Assembly: GCA_029747015.1 (NCBI GenBank) | Contig: JAKOGI010001260.1 | Coordinates: 1 to 64,000 of the forward strand | Reading direction: 5' to 3' | DNA from: Carnegiea gigantea | Lineage: Eukaryota; Streptophyta; Magnoliopsida; Caryophyllales; Cactaceae | DNA: 64,000 nt | In this document: positions 15,001-27,000 of the stretch, one piece after another | Layout of the letters: every line of letters begins with the position of its first letter | How positions within the stretch are numbered: the first letter of the stretch is position 1 | The notes under the pieces: model-generated | Databases searched by the model: none | What the model saw: only the letters and a program-made list of their open reading frames with translations | Told to the model about the DNA's origin: nothing | Program-made: the position numbers and the translations under genes

Positions 15001-18000
15001 GTTTCCTGTTTCGGGGGTCCAAGTTATGCATTCCTAAGACTTCGTTCCGGGACTTCTTAGTTTGGGAGATGCATGCTGGGGGATTAGCTGGCCACCTGGG
15101 TAAAGATAGGACGATTGCTTTGGTTGTAGATCGCTTCTATTGGCCCTCTCTCAAAAGAGATGTACTTCGCATTGTGTCTCAGTGCCGCACCTGTCAGTTA
15201 GCTAAGACTAAGAAGCATAATACAGGACTTTACACTCCTCTTCCTATCCCACATGCTCCGTGGAAGGACATTAGCATGGACTTTGTACTAGGTCTTCCTC
15301 GAACATCTCGTGGTCTTGATTCAGTCTTAGTTGTGGTTGACAGATTTTCTAAGATGGGCCACTTTATTGCTTGTAACAAGACAGCTGACGCTTCACATGT
15401 TGCTAAGTTAGTCTTTCGAGAGATTGTTAGATTGCATGGTCTTCCCACTTCCATAGTGTCTGATAGGGATGTCAAATTCATAAGCTATTTTTGAAAGACC
15501 TTATGAAGACTGTGTGGTACTACTCTGAAATTTTCCGCGGCCTTTCACCCTCAAACGGATGGGCAAACTGAGGTTGTTAACCGCAGTCTAGGGGAGTTAC
15601 TTCGTTGCGTTGTGGGCGAGAAACAAGGCACTTGGGATTTGACTTTACCCCTTGTTGAGTTTGCATATAACAATGCAGTCAATAGAACCACAGGTAAGAG
15701 TCCATTTGAGATTGTCCATGGTTACTCTCCTCGTACCCCTGCTGACCTCATTCCCCTCCCACCTGATGCCCGCGTGTCACATCCTGCATCCACATTTGCA
15801 CAGCATATTCATGACTTGCATGCTGAGATCCGACGCAAAATTGCTTTAAGCAACGACAGTTATAAGCATTCTGCTGACATTTATCGCAGAGTTGCGAATT
15901 TTGATGTGGGTGATTTTGTTATGGCTCGGATTCGACCTGAACGATTACCCAAAAAATCCCTCAAAAAGCTTCACGCTCGTGCCATGGGACCTTACCAAAT
16001 CCTTCAAAAGTTAGGATCTAATGCATATGTACTTGATCTCCCTAACAGTTTAGGTATTAGTCCTATTTTCAATGTGGAGGATCTCACTCTTCATCGAGGT
16101 ACTTTCGAGCCTCCTTGTCTTCCTTTTGGGGTTTCTGCAGGTACTCAGGTCCCTAGACTTCCACCTTTACCACAGTCGCAGACTGACATCGAGGCGGTGT
16201 TAGATGATGAGTTTGTGTCCTCTTCTCGTGGTGGGTTCCGACGCTTCTTGGTGCAATGGTCAGGACGACCCCAGTCAGATGCTACTTGGATTACTGAAGA
16301 TGAGTTTCGTGATATGAATCCGACTCTTTTAGAGTGGTACCTCCAAGACAACTCGTCGGCGTCGAGTTCTTTTCCGGTGGGGGAGAATGATGTCGTATCT
16401 CCTCAGGAATTCTATGGCAATGTGTATTCTAGGAAGAATAGGAGATTTCGTAATCTAGGAATCCTCTTTTAGGATAAAATCTTTTATTTTCCTCGATTAT
16501 TCTTAGTTATCAAATCTTATCGTAATCTTTAGATTTATTTTCTTTTTCAGCTGTATCGATTCCTATATAAACCCCCCTTATGCTTTGGGGAAAGACACAC
16601 TTGAATGAATTGACTTATTAAGTTCTCAGAAATTCTTGTGTTATTTTCTAGGTGTAGGAATTGCTCTTAGAACGTCCTACATCAATAGGCCTCATGTGAG
16701 AGAGAGGGGGGCCACGGAGCGAGGGAGGGAGGAATTAGTCCAAAGACCAATAAATTACTTGAAATGTTGGATACTAAGAAAGATATCCATGTTGGACGCT
16801 TGGACCCAAGTCTATGTAGCTTTCTTTATAAATAACAATAACAAAGGTATTAATGTGTGTGCATATTGTGACCACCAACCAGAGACTACTAAGAGGAAAG
16901 CACAGAAAAGTTTGATCCAGTCACAGTTGCCTTGTGGTTATATGAATCTGCAATATATACTTGGCCATCTTGTCCACAACAGACACCCAATGGATGTTGA
17001 AGAAGTACTTCGGAACCTATACCATCATGGTCTCCAAACTGTCACAAAGCATAAAACTCTAGCATTAACAAATTCCGTTGCCCAAACTGCAATTACGTAT
17101 AACGAAGATGCTCACTCACTATTGGGAGAAAGAAACAGTAGCTACCTTGAACAAGTTGTCAGGGAAAATAGGATCACCACCAGCCAGCAATCTTGACCCC
17201 CCTGTCTTGAGATCAAGAGCTCGAATAGAGCTGCTCTCACTATCAGCAATGTACAACTCCCTTGTATCTGAGTTTATACATCACATATTATATTAAGGCA
17301 ATAGAAAGCAAACATAGTTTCTGAGTGTACACAAAATATGACACAAATACCATGTAGATCTCCACGCTTTACCTGGAGATAATGCCATTCCAGAAGGCTG
17401 TGCGAATGATGTGCTTGTAGGGCTATTCAAAACAATGGCTATAATCAGCAACAACTTTCAGAAGCATTATAAAAGAACGACGGACAGACACAAGCAGATC
17501 TTAGCAATAAGATCCATAAGAACAAGACCTCTTTTTTGGGGGGGGGGGGCCTTTCAAATTAAGGTATACAAAGAAATGAAATGACTTACAGCTGCAAGAA
17601 ATGACTTGACAAAGAAGATGACACTAGAGACATGTGCTCGTCACATTGTCCTCTATTAATTGCCATTACAATGGGCAAAGACCAAAGGTAACATAGAGGC
17701 ATACAGCTTCTTTTCTACTTAAAATACAAATTCATCAGAATAACATAAAGAAAAATAAAGCTTCATTAAGAATCAGTCTCTTAGCTTCACAAACCCCTAA
17801 ACCCCCAAAAGGCTTCCACCCCATGTGTGTGTACTATTACTATTCTCATATGCTTCCATCAGATATAACAGGTGAACTTAGAACCATTGTCAAATCACAC
17901 AGCTTTAACAAGTACATCAAATTGCTTGATGCCTATGGCATCCCCCCCCCCCCCCCCTCTTTCAAAAAAAAGTCTTCATGAGATTGTGAAGTGAGTGGAA

Positions 18001-21000
18001 AGTTAGATTGGGGAAGAAGACGTCTAGACTCATACCTTGAACCATTCAAGTTTCTTTCATAACCATCACCACTAAAAGCCTTGGTAGTTTCATCTAATAG
18101 ATTGTGTTCCCAAATCTGATGCTGACCAGCCATTGCAATGTAGACCTTCGCATTGACAGGGTCAAAACATACATCCCATGGGGAATTGAGAAGCTGAAAT
18201 GTGTAAACAACAGGAATCCTAGTATGAAATATACTTTACTATAGAGTTACATGATAGTTTATTTTCTTCAATAACAAACACAAATAAATGAATAATATAT
18301 GAACATAGAGAAATAGAGAGAACCCAAGACATGCCTGAGTTGTTCCTCTTCCTCCTCCTGTGTAATCAGAACCCTTTGTTCCATTGCCGGCAAGTGTACG
18401 AACCATATCCTTAACAAAATCAACCTCTCTGAAAATTGAGAACAACATGAGGCACAAGATATTGCTGAAGAGTTGATTTTGACTGCATTCTATGCCTCAA
18501 AGAGTACATGTTGGAGAATGTTTTTGAATATGTATAGAAGATATGAGTGGTTTGCAGTTACGTTGGGAAAATAAAATATATGAATTAGGATTGGAACAGA
18601 GAGATCGGCGTTGTAGGAATAGATGTTTTGTATTACTTAATGCTTGGTTTCTTTTTTTTTTTTTTTTTTTGCTTGTTACAAATGAGCCCTCCTTGAAGGC
18701 ACTTATAGCCATCCACCTCCTCAATAGATAGTGGAGATTGATTTGATTCTACGGCTATTATTAAGTTTCTATAATCTTCCATCCTAATATCCTCCTAAAT
18801 ATATAGATATCACATTACAAGTATCTACGATATTTTCTTAGAAGTATCTAGATGTTCTAGATATTTATAAGCATAGATATTATAGGTCATTCAAGAGAAT
18901 ACTTCTAGAAGGCTCTAAAAGCATCTAGAAGACTCTAGAGTAATACAGAAGCTTCTACGACTATCGGGATGGTTCGGAAATATTCTTGAAGGTTCGAAAG
19001 ATTCCAAAATAGTCTAGAAGACACCGGAATATTTTACTTCATTTGATTCTGTTAGATCAAAAAATTGTCCATGTCTATCCATTATTCTTTGATAAGATAT
19101 TTTGCAACCTTTCCTTGCTTGGCTTTTTAATTTTCTAAGCTGGATCAAGAGGATGTTCTATATTAATTTATTCATCAACTTAAGCTTGGACCTCTTTTGT
19201 AGTCTTTACTTCCAAGATTTCCCGTGTCTCTTGATCTGGTCCTTCATATGCCATTATGCAACCTATTTGTTGCTTGTCAAACTCTTCCTCATTTGCTGGA
19301 ATATTCTCTTCAACTACGTGCAAAGGTTTTAGATTATTTTCAGAAATTTTTTCTTCAGCTGGGGGAGCTGCCTTTTGCATATCTGTGGAGGAATCTTGAA
19401 TATCTTCTTGAAGTGATGGAGATTCCGCCGGCTGACTAACAATATGAAGGGCTTCTTCATCCCGTGAAAGATTTTCTTCATCAATAGAAACTTGATGTTT
19501 TCCAATTTTTCAACATAATCTAATTTCTCATTACTTAAAGCGATGTCAATTGACCCACTTGTTTCTTCCTGACATGCTATGTTAGATACACCCATTTCTT
19601 AAGAATTTTCATAATTGGAATCAAATACCTTTTCATTTTGACATTCTTGGCTTTCCCTACCTTGATTAATCACTCCTCTTTCTTGGACACTTTTTGTAAC
19701 TTCATGTGCTTTCCATCTCAAATCTTATGCTTCTCCCAAGGGATAATATGCCAGAATTCATCATTCAACTTTCTATGTTTATATTTAGAACATACCATGG
19801 ATTCAAAATGTGGCGGAACCGCGGCAAAACGGCCACATTTGAAAGGTTTTAGAGTTGGGACAACCGTGTTTTCATGCTGTAATAGCTACAATATGGAAAG
19901 CAATTGCCGTATTAAAGCGATTTTGCCGTATCGCGACCTTAAACGGCATTTTGAATCCTTGGAACATACCTTCTCTAATTCCTCCCAAATCTCACGTGGT
20001 GACTTTTAAGTGTCTAAATGCTCTCACGCTTCCGAATGAATTGACCTTTATTTTAAATATGTTTTGTCATGCATCACTTTTCCTACTTTCTCCGTCTTTT
20101 CAAAAAAATGTCTCTCATCATCAAGCACACCAAGCAGACTACGTGCTTTTCTTATTGTACGTGTCTTCGTTTTCCAAAACATGCAGTTTTGAAGAGTTAA
20201 CTTGTAATCTTCAATCAAGCATGCCATTAGTACGAATAACTTACCTCTTAATCTCTCCCCCTAATATACTTGTGCACCTTGAGCATGAAAGAATTTTACC
20301 TTTTTTGTTTTCTCCTCACCGTTCAAAGATCGTACTTTGGCAAATACTTGGAAAGTCTAGCTTCAGTTTGTTGGGATTGATAATTGAACCATCTGTAGTG
20401 GATTGCTTGGAATTAATTGTGTTGGCCAAAGATGGCTTGTGGTTGCTTGGATTAATTTAGGGTTGGCTCAAGATGGCTCGTGGCTCTAATACTACTGTTG
20501 GAGAATGTTTTTGAAAATGTATAGAAGATATGAGTGGTTTGTGATTATGGTGAGAGAGTAGAATACTAGAATATATGAATTAGCATTGGAAGAAGGGAGA
20601 TATAGCAGTTGCAGGAATGAATGTTTTGTATCACTTTTTTTTTCCCTTGTTACAAATGAGCCTACCCTAAGGGTACTTATAGCCATCCACCTCCTTAATG
20701 GACGGTGGAGATTGATTTAATCCTACAGCTATTATTAAGTTCATATAACCTTCCATCCTAATATCTTCCTAAATATCTAGATATCATATTACAAGTATCT
20801 ACAATATTTTCCTAGAAGTATCAAGATGTTCTAGATATTAATAAGTATTGATATTATAGATCATTTTAGAGAATGCTTTTAGAAAGTTCTAGAAGGATAT
20901 AGAAGACTCTAAAGTAATCCGAAAGCTTCTACGACTATCGGGATAGTTCTAAAATATTCTGAAAAGTTCTTGAACATTCCAAAAGGTTCCACGATAGTGT

Positions 21001-24000
21001 AAACGGTGCCGGAATACTTTAGAAGATTCTGGAGACATATGTCAACAGGATATTTCTAGATTATTAATTTCTAACGGCACATCATAATTTTCCACTTTAC
21101 AGGAACAGAGTCAAATAACATTTTCGTAACTCCAGCAAGAACCATTTCTTGTTAGGCAATCCCGTCTGAGTTCTGTAACACTAGCCACAAATCTTCCTCT
21201 AGTCCCTCATGCAGACTTGAAGCCACTGCTATGAGTTTGCATTCTAAAGAGTATGACCAAAACACACACACTCACACTCACACACACGCGCGCACACGCG
21301 CACGCACGAACGCACACGCACACGCACACACACACACACACACACTCTGAAGTCAGAACGAGTAGAACTTCTCAATTGGAAGAATCAATCGTTTGTAATA
21401 AAGTATGAACCTTCCAAGTCTTCCATATTTTTCTCGTAATTAATTTCAGATTATTCAATCTTTGACAATATCCCCTGCCTACTGAAGGGCCTTACACCAT
21501 TATAAGTTACCACATTGGATTTCTACCATAACATCTCAAATTCCTGGAGCAACAGATTAAGGACACAGCTTGTCAATGAATCTTATCTGCCACTTCTGCA
21601 GCATTGACACTGAGAAAAGATATCAGGTACAAAAGCAAAAGAAAGAAAATCAATGACAGTTTCCTTCTACAGATGCAGATTCTTCTTTTCTCAAAGTTTG
21701 AAAGACCAACAAAAAGCATTAACAATTCCGTTATTATAATGACAGAATGGTCAACACTGCCATTCTGGAAATTTACAGAACTCACATAATGTTAGTAAGG
21801 AAACCCCATGGCTAAGTAGATTATCACAATCAAAATCTTTTACACCTCAGATGTGTCTCTATGGCTGTCAGTCTCCTTCTACCTAGAATAACTGCAGATA
21901 TTATGTGAACCCTTGGCATCCATGTACTAGATGTGGAAGAAGCAGCACTGCAGCAGAGAACAATATCCAGGGGCAGAGAAGAAACACCCCCCCCCCCCAA
22001 AAAAAAAAAAAAAAACCCCTTTACAGTCTATGTTCTATTTTTCATGTCCAGACAGGGGACCCACTACTTTTATAAAAAATATTGACCCTTTTTAGTCTGG
22101 AAGGAGTATTGACTGTTCATCCAAGATCACAATTTCAAGTACTCAACACAACTACATGAGGTGAAATGAAGGTTAACATACTCACGTAGCTTACAACTCA
22201 ACTACATGAGGTGAAATATGTAGCTTACAACTATAGGACATAATAAGAGATCCAAAGAAGGTAGCCACTTCTCCATCACTCCTGTAGCCCCTGATTCATA
22301 ACCAAACCATTGCTAGTAACATCTCTACCTGTTTCTATACCTAGAAGAATGACAATAGAAAGCACAAAAGGCTGCCTATGGACCCATGGTTTAAGATCAA
22401 TAGATTTGAAAATCCCAGGCCAACGAATATTTGTTATCCTTTGAATGCATAGTTGAGCTATGACAACAAATTACCCAAATACATATGGCATCTCAAAATC
22501 TACTGCTCCTCCTATTTATAAGGAGTAGGCACTTATTGAAGTGCAGGACAAGGTCATCCGTAACAAAAATATCAATATGCTCACTTAGCTCCAGCATACA
22601 GAAGGGAAAGGAACCAAAAATATCAGATGAACAGACCCTACGCACCTTAAAGCGTGATTTTCGGTATCTGCAACATAAAGTACATTTCTTTTCGCATTGT
22701 AAGCTAGACCCTATAAACATAAGTAGCTGTTAAGCATAAATCTTGTACAGAAAGAGAAGCAGATAAATGCATTCATTCGTGTGCTTGACATAACAAATGT
22801 GTGCACTTTGTACAGAAGTGCGCTCCAACTTCACCTGCGGCTTGTTGAATGTTGCATCATCAAAACTGCCATCACGTAAACCTTCCTCCCCTGAGCTCCC
22901 AACTTGCATAATATAATTCCCATCCAGATCAGTGACAACCTTCACTTTTCAGAAAAATTAAACGTAATTCACTTTCAAGTAAGATGAGCATACTCCTAAT
23001 TTACCAAAAAAGAATTATTCTTGGTTGAGACAGTCTCATTAATTACTTCCATGTAATCAAACTCCTTTTGGCCTCTAATATGAAACAAACACATTCTTCA
23101 CGCCTTGCAATTTTCTCAGGTGAAATAGACTGAGTCTCTCACCCAAGACAAACTCAATGAAAACATAGAGCCAGCAACAAGCTCAGAAGCCAATGCATGT
23201 TTAACAACTGAGTAAATGCAATAACTGGTAGTTGCAGGATAAAAAGAGAAGTACAAGAGGGAAGAGAAACTGTGGAAGACTAATGCTGATGATTTTGTCC
23301 TTTGTGGCCCCCATTTAGATGTCCTCATCAGCCTCATCTTATATTGTATTGACATTTTTTTGCCCACAATGCAGTGAAATTATGTCTGAATAAAAATGCA
23401 GTACACAATTTCTTTCAGCAACTGATAGATGTTTCCAAAAGCAGAGCCTTTATGTCAAAGATATGCACCTTAAATATACCTGCCCACACAACCATCCTCT
23501 TGCTCCCGACCCCCCCCCAAAAAAAAAACCAAGAAAAAAAGCCTAACACGAGGCTGTATTTTTTGTGTGTGTGTGTGTGCGCGCGCGCGCTTAATATTGT
23601 TTTTTTCTTTTTTGAGGGGGATCAGGAAAGGAGGGTGAACCCACAATTCGGTTGTGGTTACTGTCAGAGATGAAGAGCCTATTGTTCAAAACATCTACTG
23701 CCAGCTTTCCTGGAAACTTCAGTGGAGAGGTCAGCAACCGCGGATCATTGTCCTTCTCTAAGCGCAAAGGCAGTGGTGTCTCATCTAAGAGTTTCCTTTT
23801 CCCATAGAACATAAGAGCTGCCTCCACAATTGCATCAAGGTCCTGAAGCCAGAAAAGGGGGGGGTATAAGGATTTAAAACAATGGGATCCATGCTCCAGT
23901 TCTCCATATATGGAGAGCAAAAATGCTGAGATGATACTGAATCAATGAACGCATTAAACTGTAAATTTCTCGTGATAAGATTATTTATCACTAGCATACT

Positions 24001-27000
24001 TGATATGAGTAAAACCCTTCTTGGGGGTTGGGGGGAGGGGGAAGAACAGTCACATACAGAGTACTCATTTCCAGATAAGATCACAGGCACTGTAATCGAG
24101 ATAAGAAAATCACCTTAACTAATGAGACTAACAATTAGAAATCCCTTTAAGTGCAGTAAAGCACTGAAGACTAACATGACCATAACACCATATGCATGAT
24201 AAGGTTTTCAGAACAATTTCTTTTTCGTTCTTGATTATGCTAATTAGAACAAATGTTTTGCTGATGAATTTCATGCAGACTACTTGCAAATCCAGCAGAA
24301 CAAGTATGACATGATTTAGTTACATCCATTACAAGCGAACAAACAAGTGCTTTCAGTGGTCATGCAGGTCAAAGAACATCAACACATCACAGAAAAGAAA
24401 AAAAAAGTGTTGGCTCCATGCGAACTGCAACCATGTCTTCTCCCTGCACAGTTTGAGAAAAGAGGAATTTTGCCAGTTGGAGCGACCTCAATGAAAAACA
24501 CACATTTGATATCTTCATCCTTCAGATGGCAGCAGAGTCCAAGTTTGATCTGACCATGCGACTCAAAATGTTATCACCTTACCAGGTAGAGCTTAGCCGT
24601 AAATCGAGTGATGATTACAAAGAATTCAAAATGCAGTTTCGGTCATGGTATTGCCAAATCGCTCTAATGTGGCCATTGTGTAGCATGTCACGGTTATCGT
24701 GGGGTGAAAACACGGCTGGCTGAACTTCAAAACCTTTCCAATGCAGCTTATTGCCATGGGATGGCCACAATGTGAATCCATGATTATTACAACTTACTTA
24801 CAACCAAACATGGCAACGAAAAGATCTTTATGATTTTACTCTAATGCACAAGTGATTATGAGCAATCGAGGACACCCTAACATTTTAGAAATGGTATTAA
24901 ATCGAACATGTAAACACGACAACATAGAATTACAGAGAAATTATCAAATCTCCAAGCCTAACAAAAAAGCATGCCTCACCCTAGAAAACACATACCATAG
25001 GCAAATGATGATCATGATGAAGTAGACACTAGAAAGCAATCCTTATCGTTGCAAGTAAAACATCCGTGGACAACACCATAAAAAAATAATTAAAAAAAAG
25101 TGCAGAAACAAGCAGAATAGAGGATCGACCTACCTTGCGGTGACCTTCTCCAGATATCTGAGTTAGAAGCTGACCATTGGGGCCAACAACAGCAAAAGTC
25201 GGCCATGAATTAACACCTAGCTCTCGCCATAAATACAAGTCTCCATCATTTACTACCTGCATAAACCAAAAAAGAACCATATGCTCAGCTTACATGTTAA
25301 TGACATCAAATCAGGAGAGATTTAAAAGGGTTATGTAATAATATATATTTAAAACATTCGATTATCAGTTTTTACAAGTATAGGCAAAAAAGTTATACAT
25401 CTCAAGTACAGAAATTTATACATCCGAATTTCTTTCCTTCCTTTTTCTCTCACCTATTCAGGATCACTCCATGGTGGGTGACGAGAAAAAGAAAGATATG
25501 TTAATAGTGCAATTTGGACAATCAATCATGCAAATATTCTGATCACATCACCCCTTGTGAAATCACATCCTGAAACACATAATCTAAATCAGATACTGAA
25601 ACACATAATCTAAGGAAGAAAAGGAAGCAAAACTAAGTCAATGATAAGCTTGTCGACATCGCATAGCATTCTATAAAGGCATAACACCGAAGGCAGAAAC
25701 TACCACCAAAAGCAGTCATTTGCAGCTATCCTGATTAGGAAACAGTAATACTTTCACTTACAGGATGAGTGATTCCGTATCTTAGGACTGCATTGCGAAT
25801 TGCTTCCAGGTCTTTTTCATTGTCAAATTTAGCAGAATGCACTCCAATGATCGTGAACTGCAGATAGGTAAAAAAGAGAAGTCATCCGGACCGGCAGGAT
25901 TCTGGGGTGAGAAAACATACTTCGTCAACATAAATAAATTGTAAGACTAGTAACTGAACTTCACAAATGACCCAATCAAATGAGCTACCACCAACATTAT
26001 TACAACCGAAATTAGAAGATCATGCCAGACATGTCCAGTAGCAACCATGAATAAGGCAGTTATAGAAGAAAAGGCAATCCACACGAATACAAATGCAGGC
26101 CTGTCCATTCACACATACATGATGCAGGGCATAGCATCTAAGACGATGACTCTACCGGCTTATCTTTGTACTTCTTCTCCAAAAACTCAAGATCAGGCAG
26201 CACATGCATACAGTTTATACAGCAGTATGTCCAAAAATCCAACACAACCACTTTTCCTTTTAGATCCTGCAAGAAAGGTAAAAATTACTCAGAACAACAG
26301 GGACCAGATGTAGGTTGATGGGGACAGAAAAAGCATAATTCACTTAAGAGTAAACACTACAGAATATAAAAGAAAAACCCGAAAAGTTGATGCATGAGTG
26401 TGATATTCTGCAGCCCAGCTGCATTTTTGCTTTGCTGGGTGAAGGTGTCATGTAGAGTGACCAAAGACCTATCTGTTTTGAGACCTCTAGAGACTCGGAT
26501 GAATTTGAAATTGATAGACGTGAATGTGGAAATCGCAATCTCAAGGAAGGTGTAAAAGATTTTGAGTAGAATTCAGGAACAGGAACACAGCTTCGATCAA
26601 CATGAAAATTAAACATCTAGGACATGGTTAACGAAAGAAAATTCAGATTTAGAAAGTTACGCCATATACATATATCAGACAAATTATTTCATTTCCATTA
26701 CTCTGGTAATCCTCATTGATCAGTCATTGATAAGCACATTTGAATGATCTGGCTTCCATTTGTGGTTAAATTATTTCAGGATTCCCTTTTACGCATTCTA
26801 GCTAGGAGTAAGATTACTATAAATACGGATTTTATGAAGTCTATCTTTTGACCAAATACTTGTCGTTAAAATTAAGTTCATTTTCTGACATTCTGCCTCT
26901 TTTACCCCCTAAGTACCTTTGATTCTCATACCCTTCCCTACCCTCTTTTTTCTTCTCAATTTCTAAATCAGCTATATGCCTATGATCCAGTCCTTAGCAA

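Larger units (their letters stand above)
9944..16684 (+). mobile_element. Ty3/gypsy chromovirus retrotransposon, nearly complete
   Basis: The 6741-bp element has 297-bp LTRs at both ends, a tRNA-Met-type primer site, gag with one zinc knuckle, then protease, reverse transcriptase, RNase H, integrase and a chromodomain, the Ty3/gypsy order. A near-match 5-bp target duplication flanks it (AAAGG at 9939-9943, ATAGG at 16685-16689). It lies in the SOQ1 exon 23/24 intron, antisense to that gene. One frameshift and four nonsense changes leave it unable to make its proteins. Confidence 0.95.
18509..21047 (-). mobile_element. Small non-autonomous LTR retrotransposon in a SOQ1 intron
   Basis: Two direct repeats of about 540-550 bp begin TGTTGGAGAATGTTTTTGAA at 18509 and 20496. 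The second ends GTCAACA at 21047. Next to the second repeat, the minus strand reads TAGTATTAGAGCCACGAGCC, a worn tRNA-Met primer site, so transcription runs on the minus strand. The roughly 1.45-kb interior has only short broken minus-strand frames and no recognisable enzyme. No target duplication is visible (GTACA left, GGATA right). It occupies the exon 18/19 intron. Confidence 0.82.
5845..23842 (-). other. SOQ1: SOQ1 exons 16-26: NHL beta-propeller
   Basis: Successive NHL blades can be read: [13 protein letters not shown] (exon 16), [13 protein letters not shown] (exon 18), [14 protein letters not shown] (exon 20), [16 protein letters not shown] (exon 22), [11 protein letters not shown] (exon 23) and [16 protein letters not shown] (exon 26). 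Linkers such as [11 protein letters not shown] and [13 protein letters not shown] are also present. These blades are split by the largest introns. The exon 18/19 intron (4.2 kb) carries the 2.5-kb LTR element, and the exon 23/24 intron (7.7 kb) carries the chromovirus and a MITE. No exon is damaged. Confidence 0.88.

Noticed and set aside
12879..15506. Programmed stop readthrough as an explanation of the TGA codons in gag-pol
   Set aside because: Four TGAs, most within enzyme domains, plus a separate frameshift in gag, point to decay and not to regulated readthrough.
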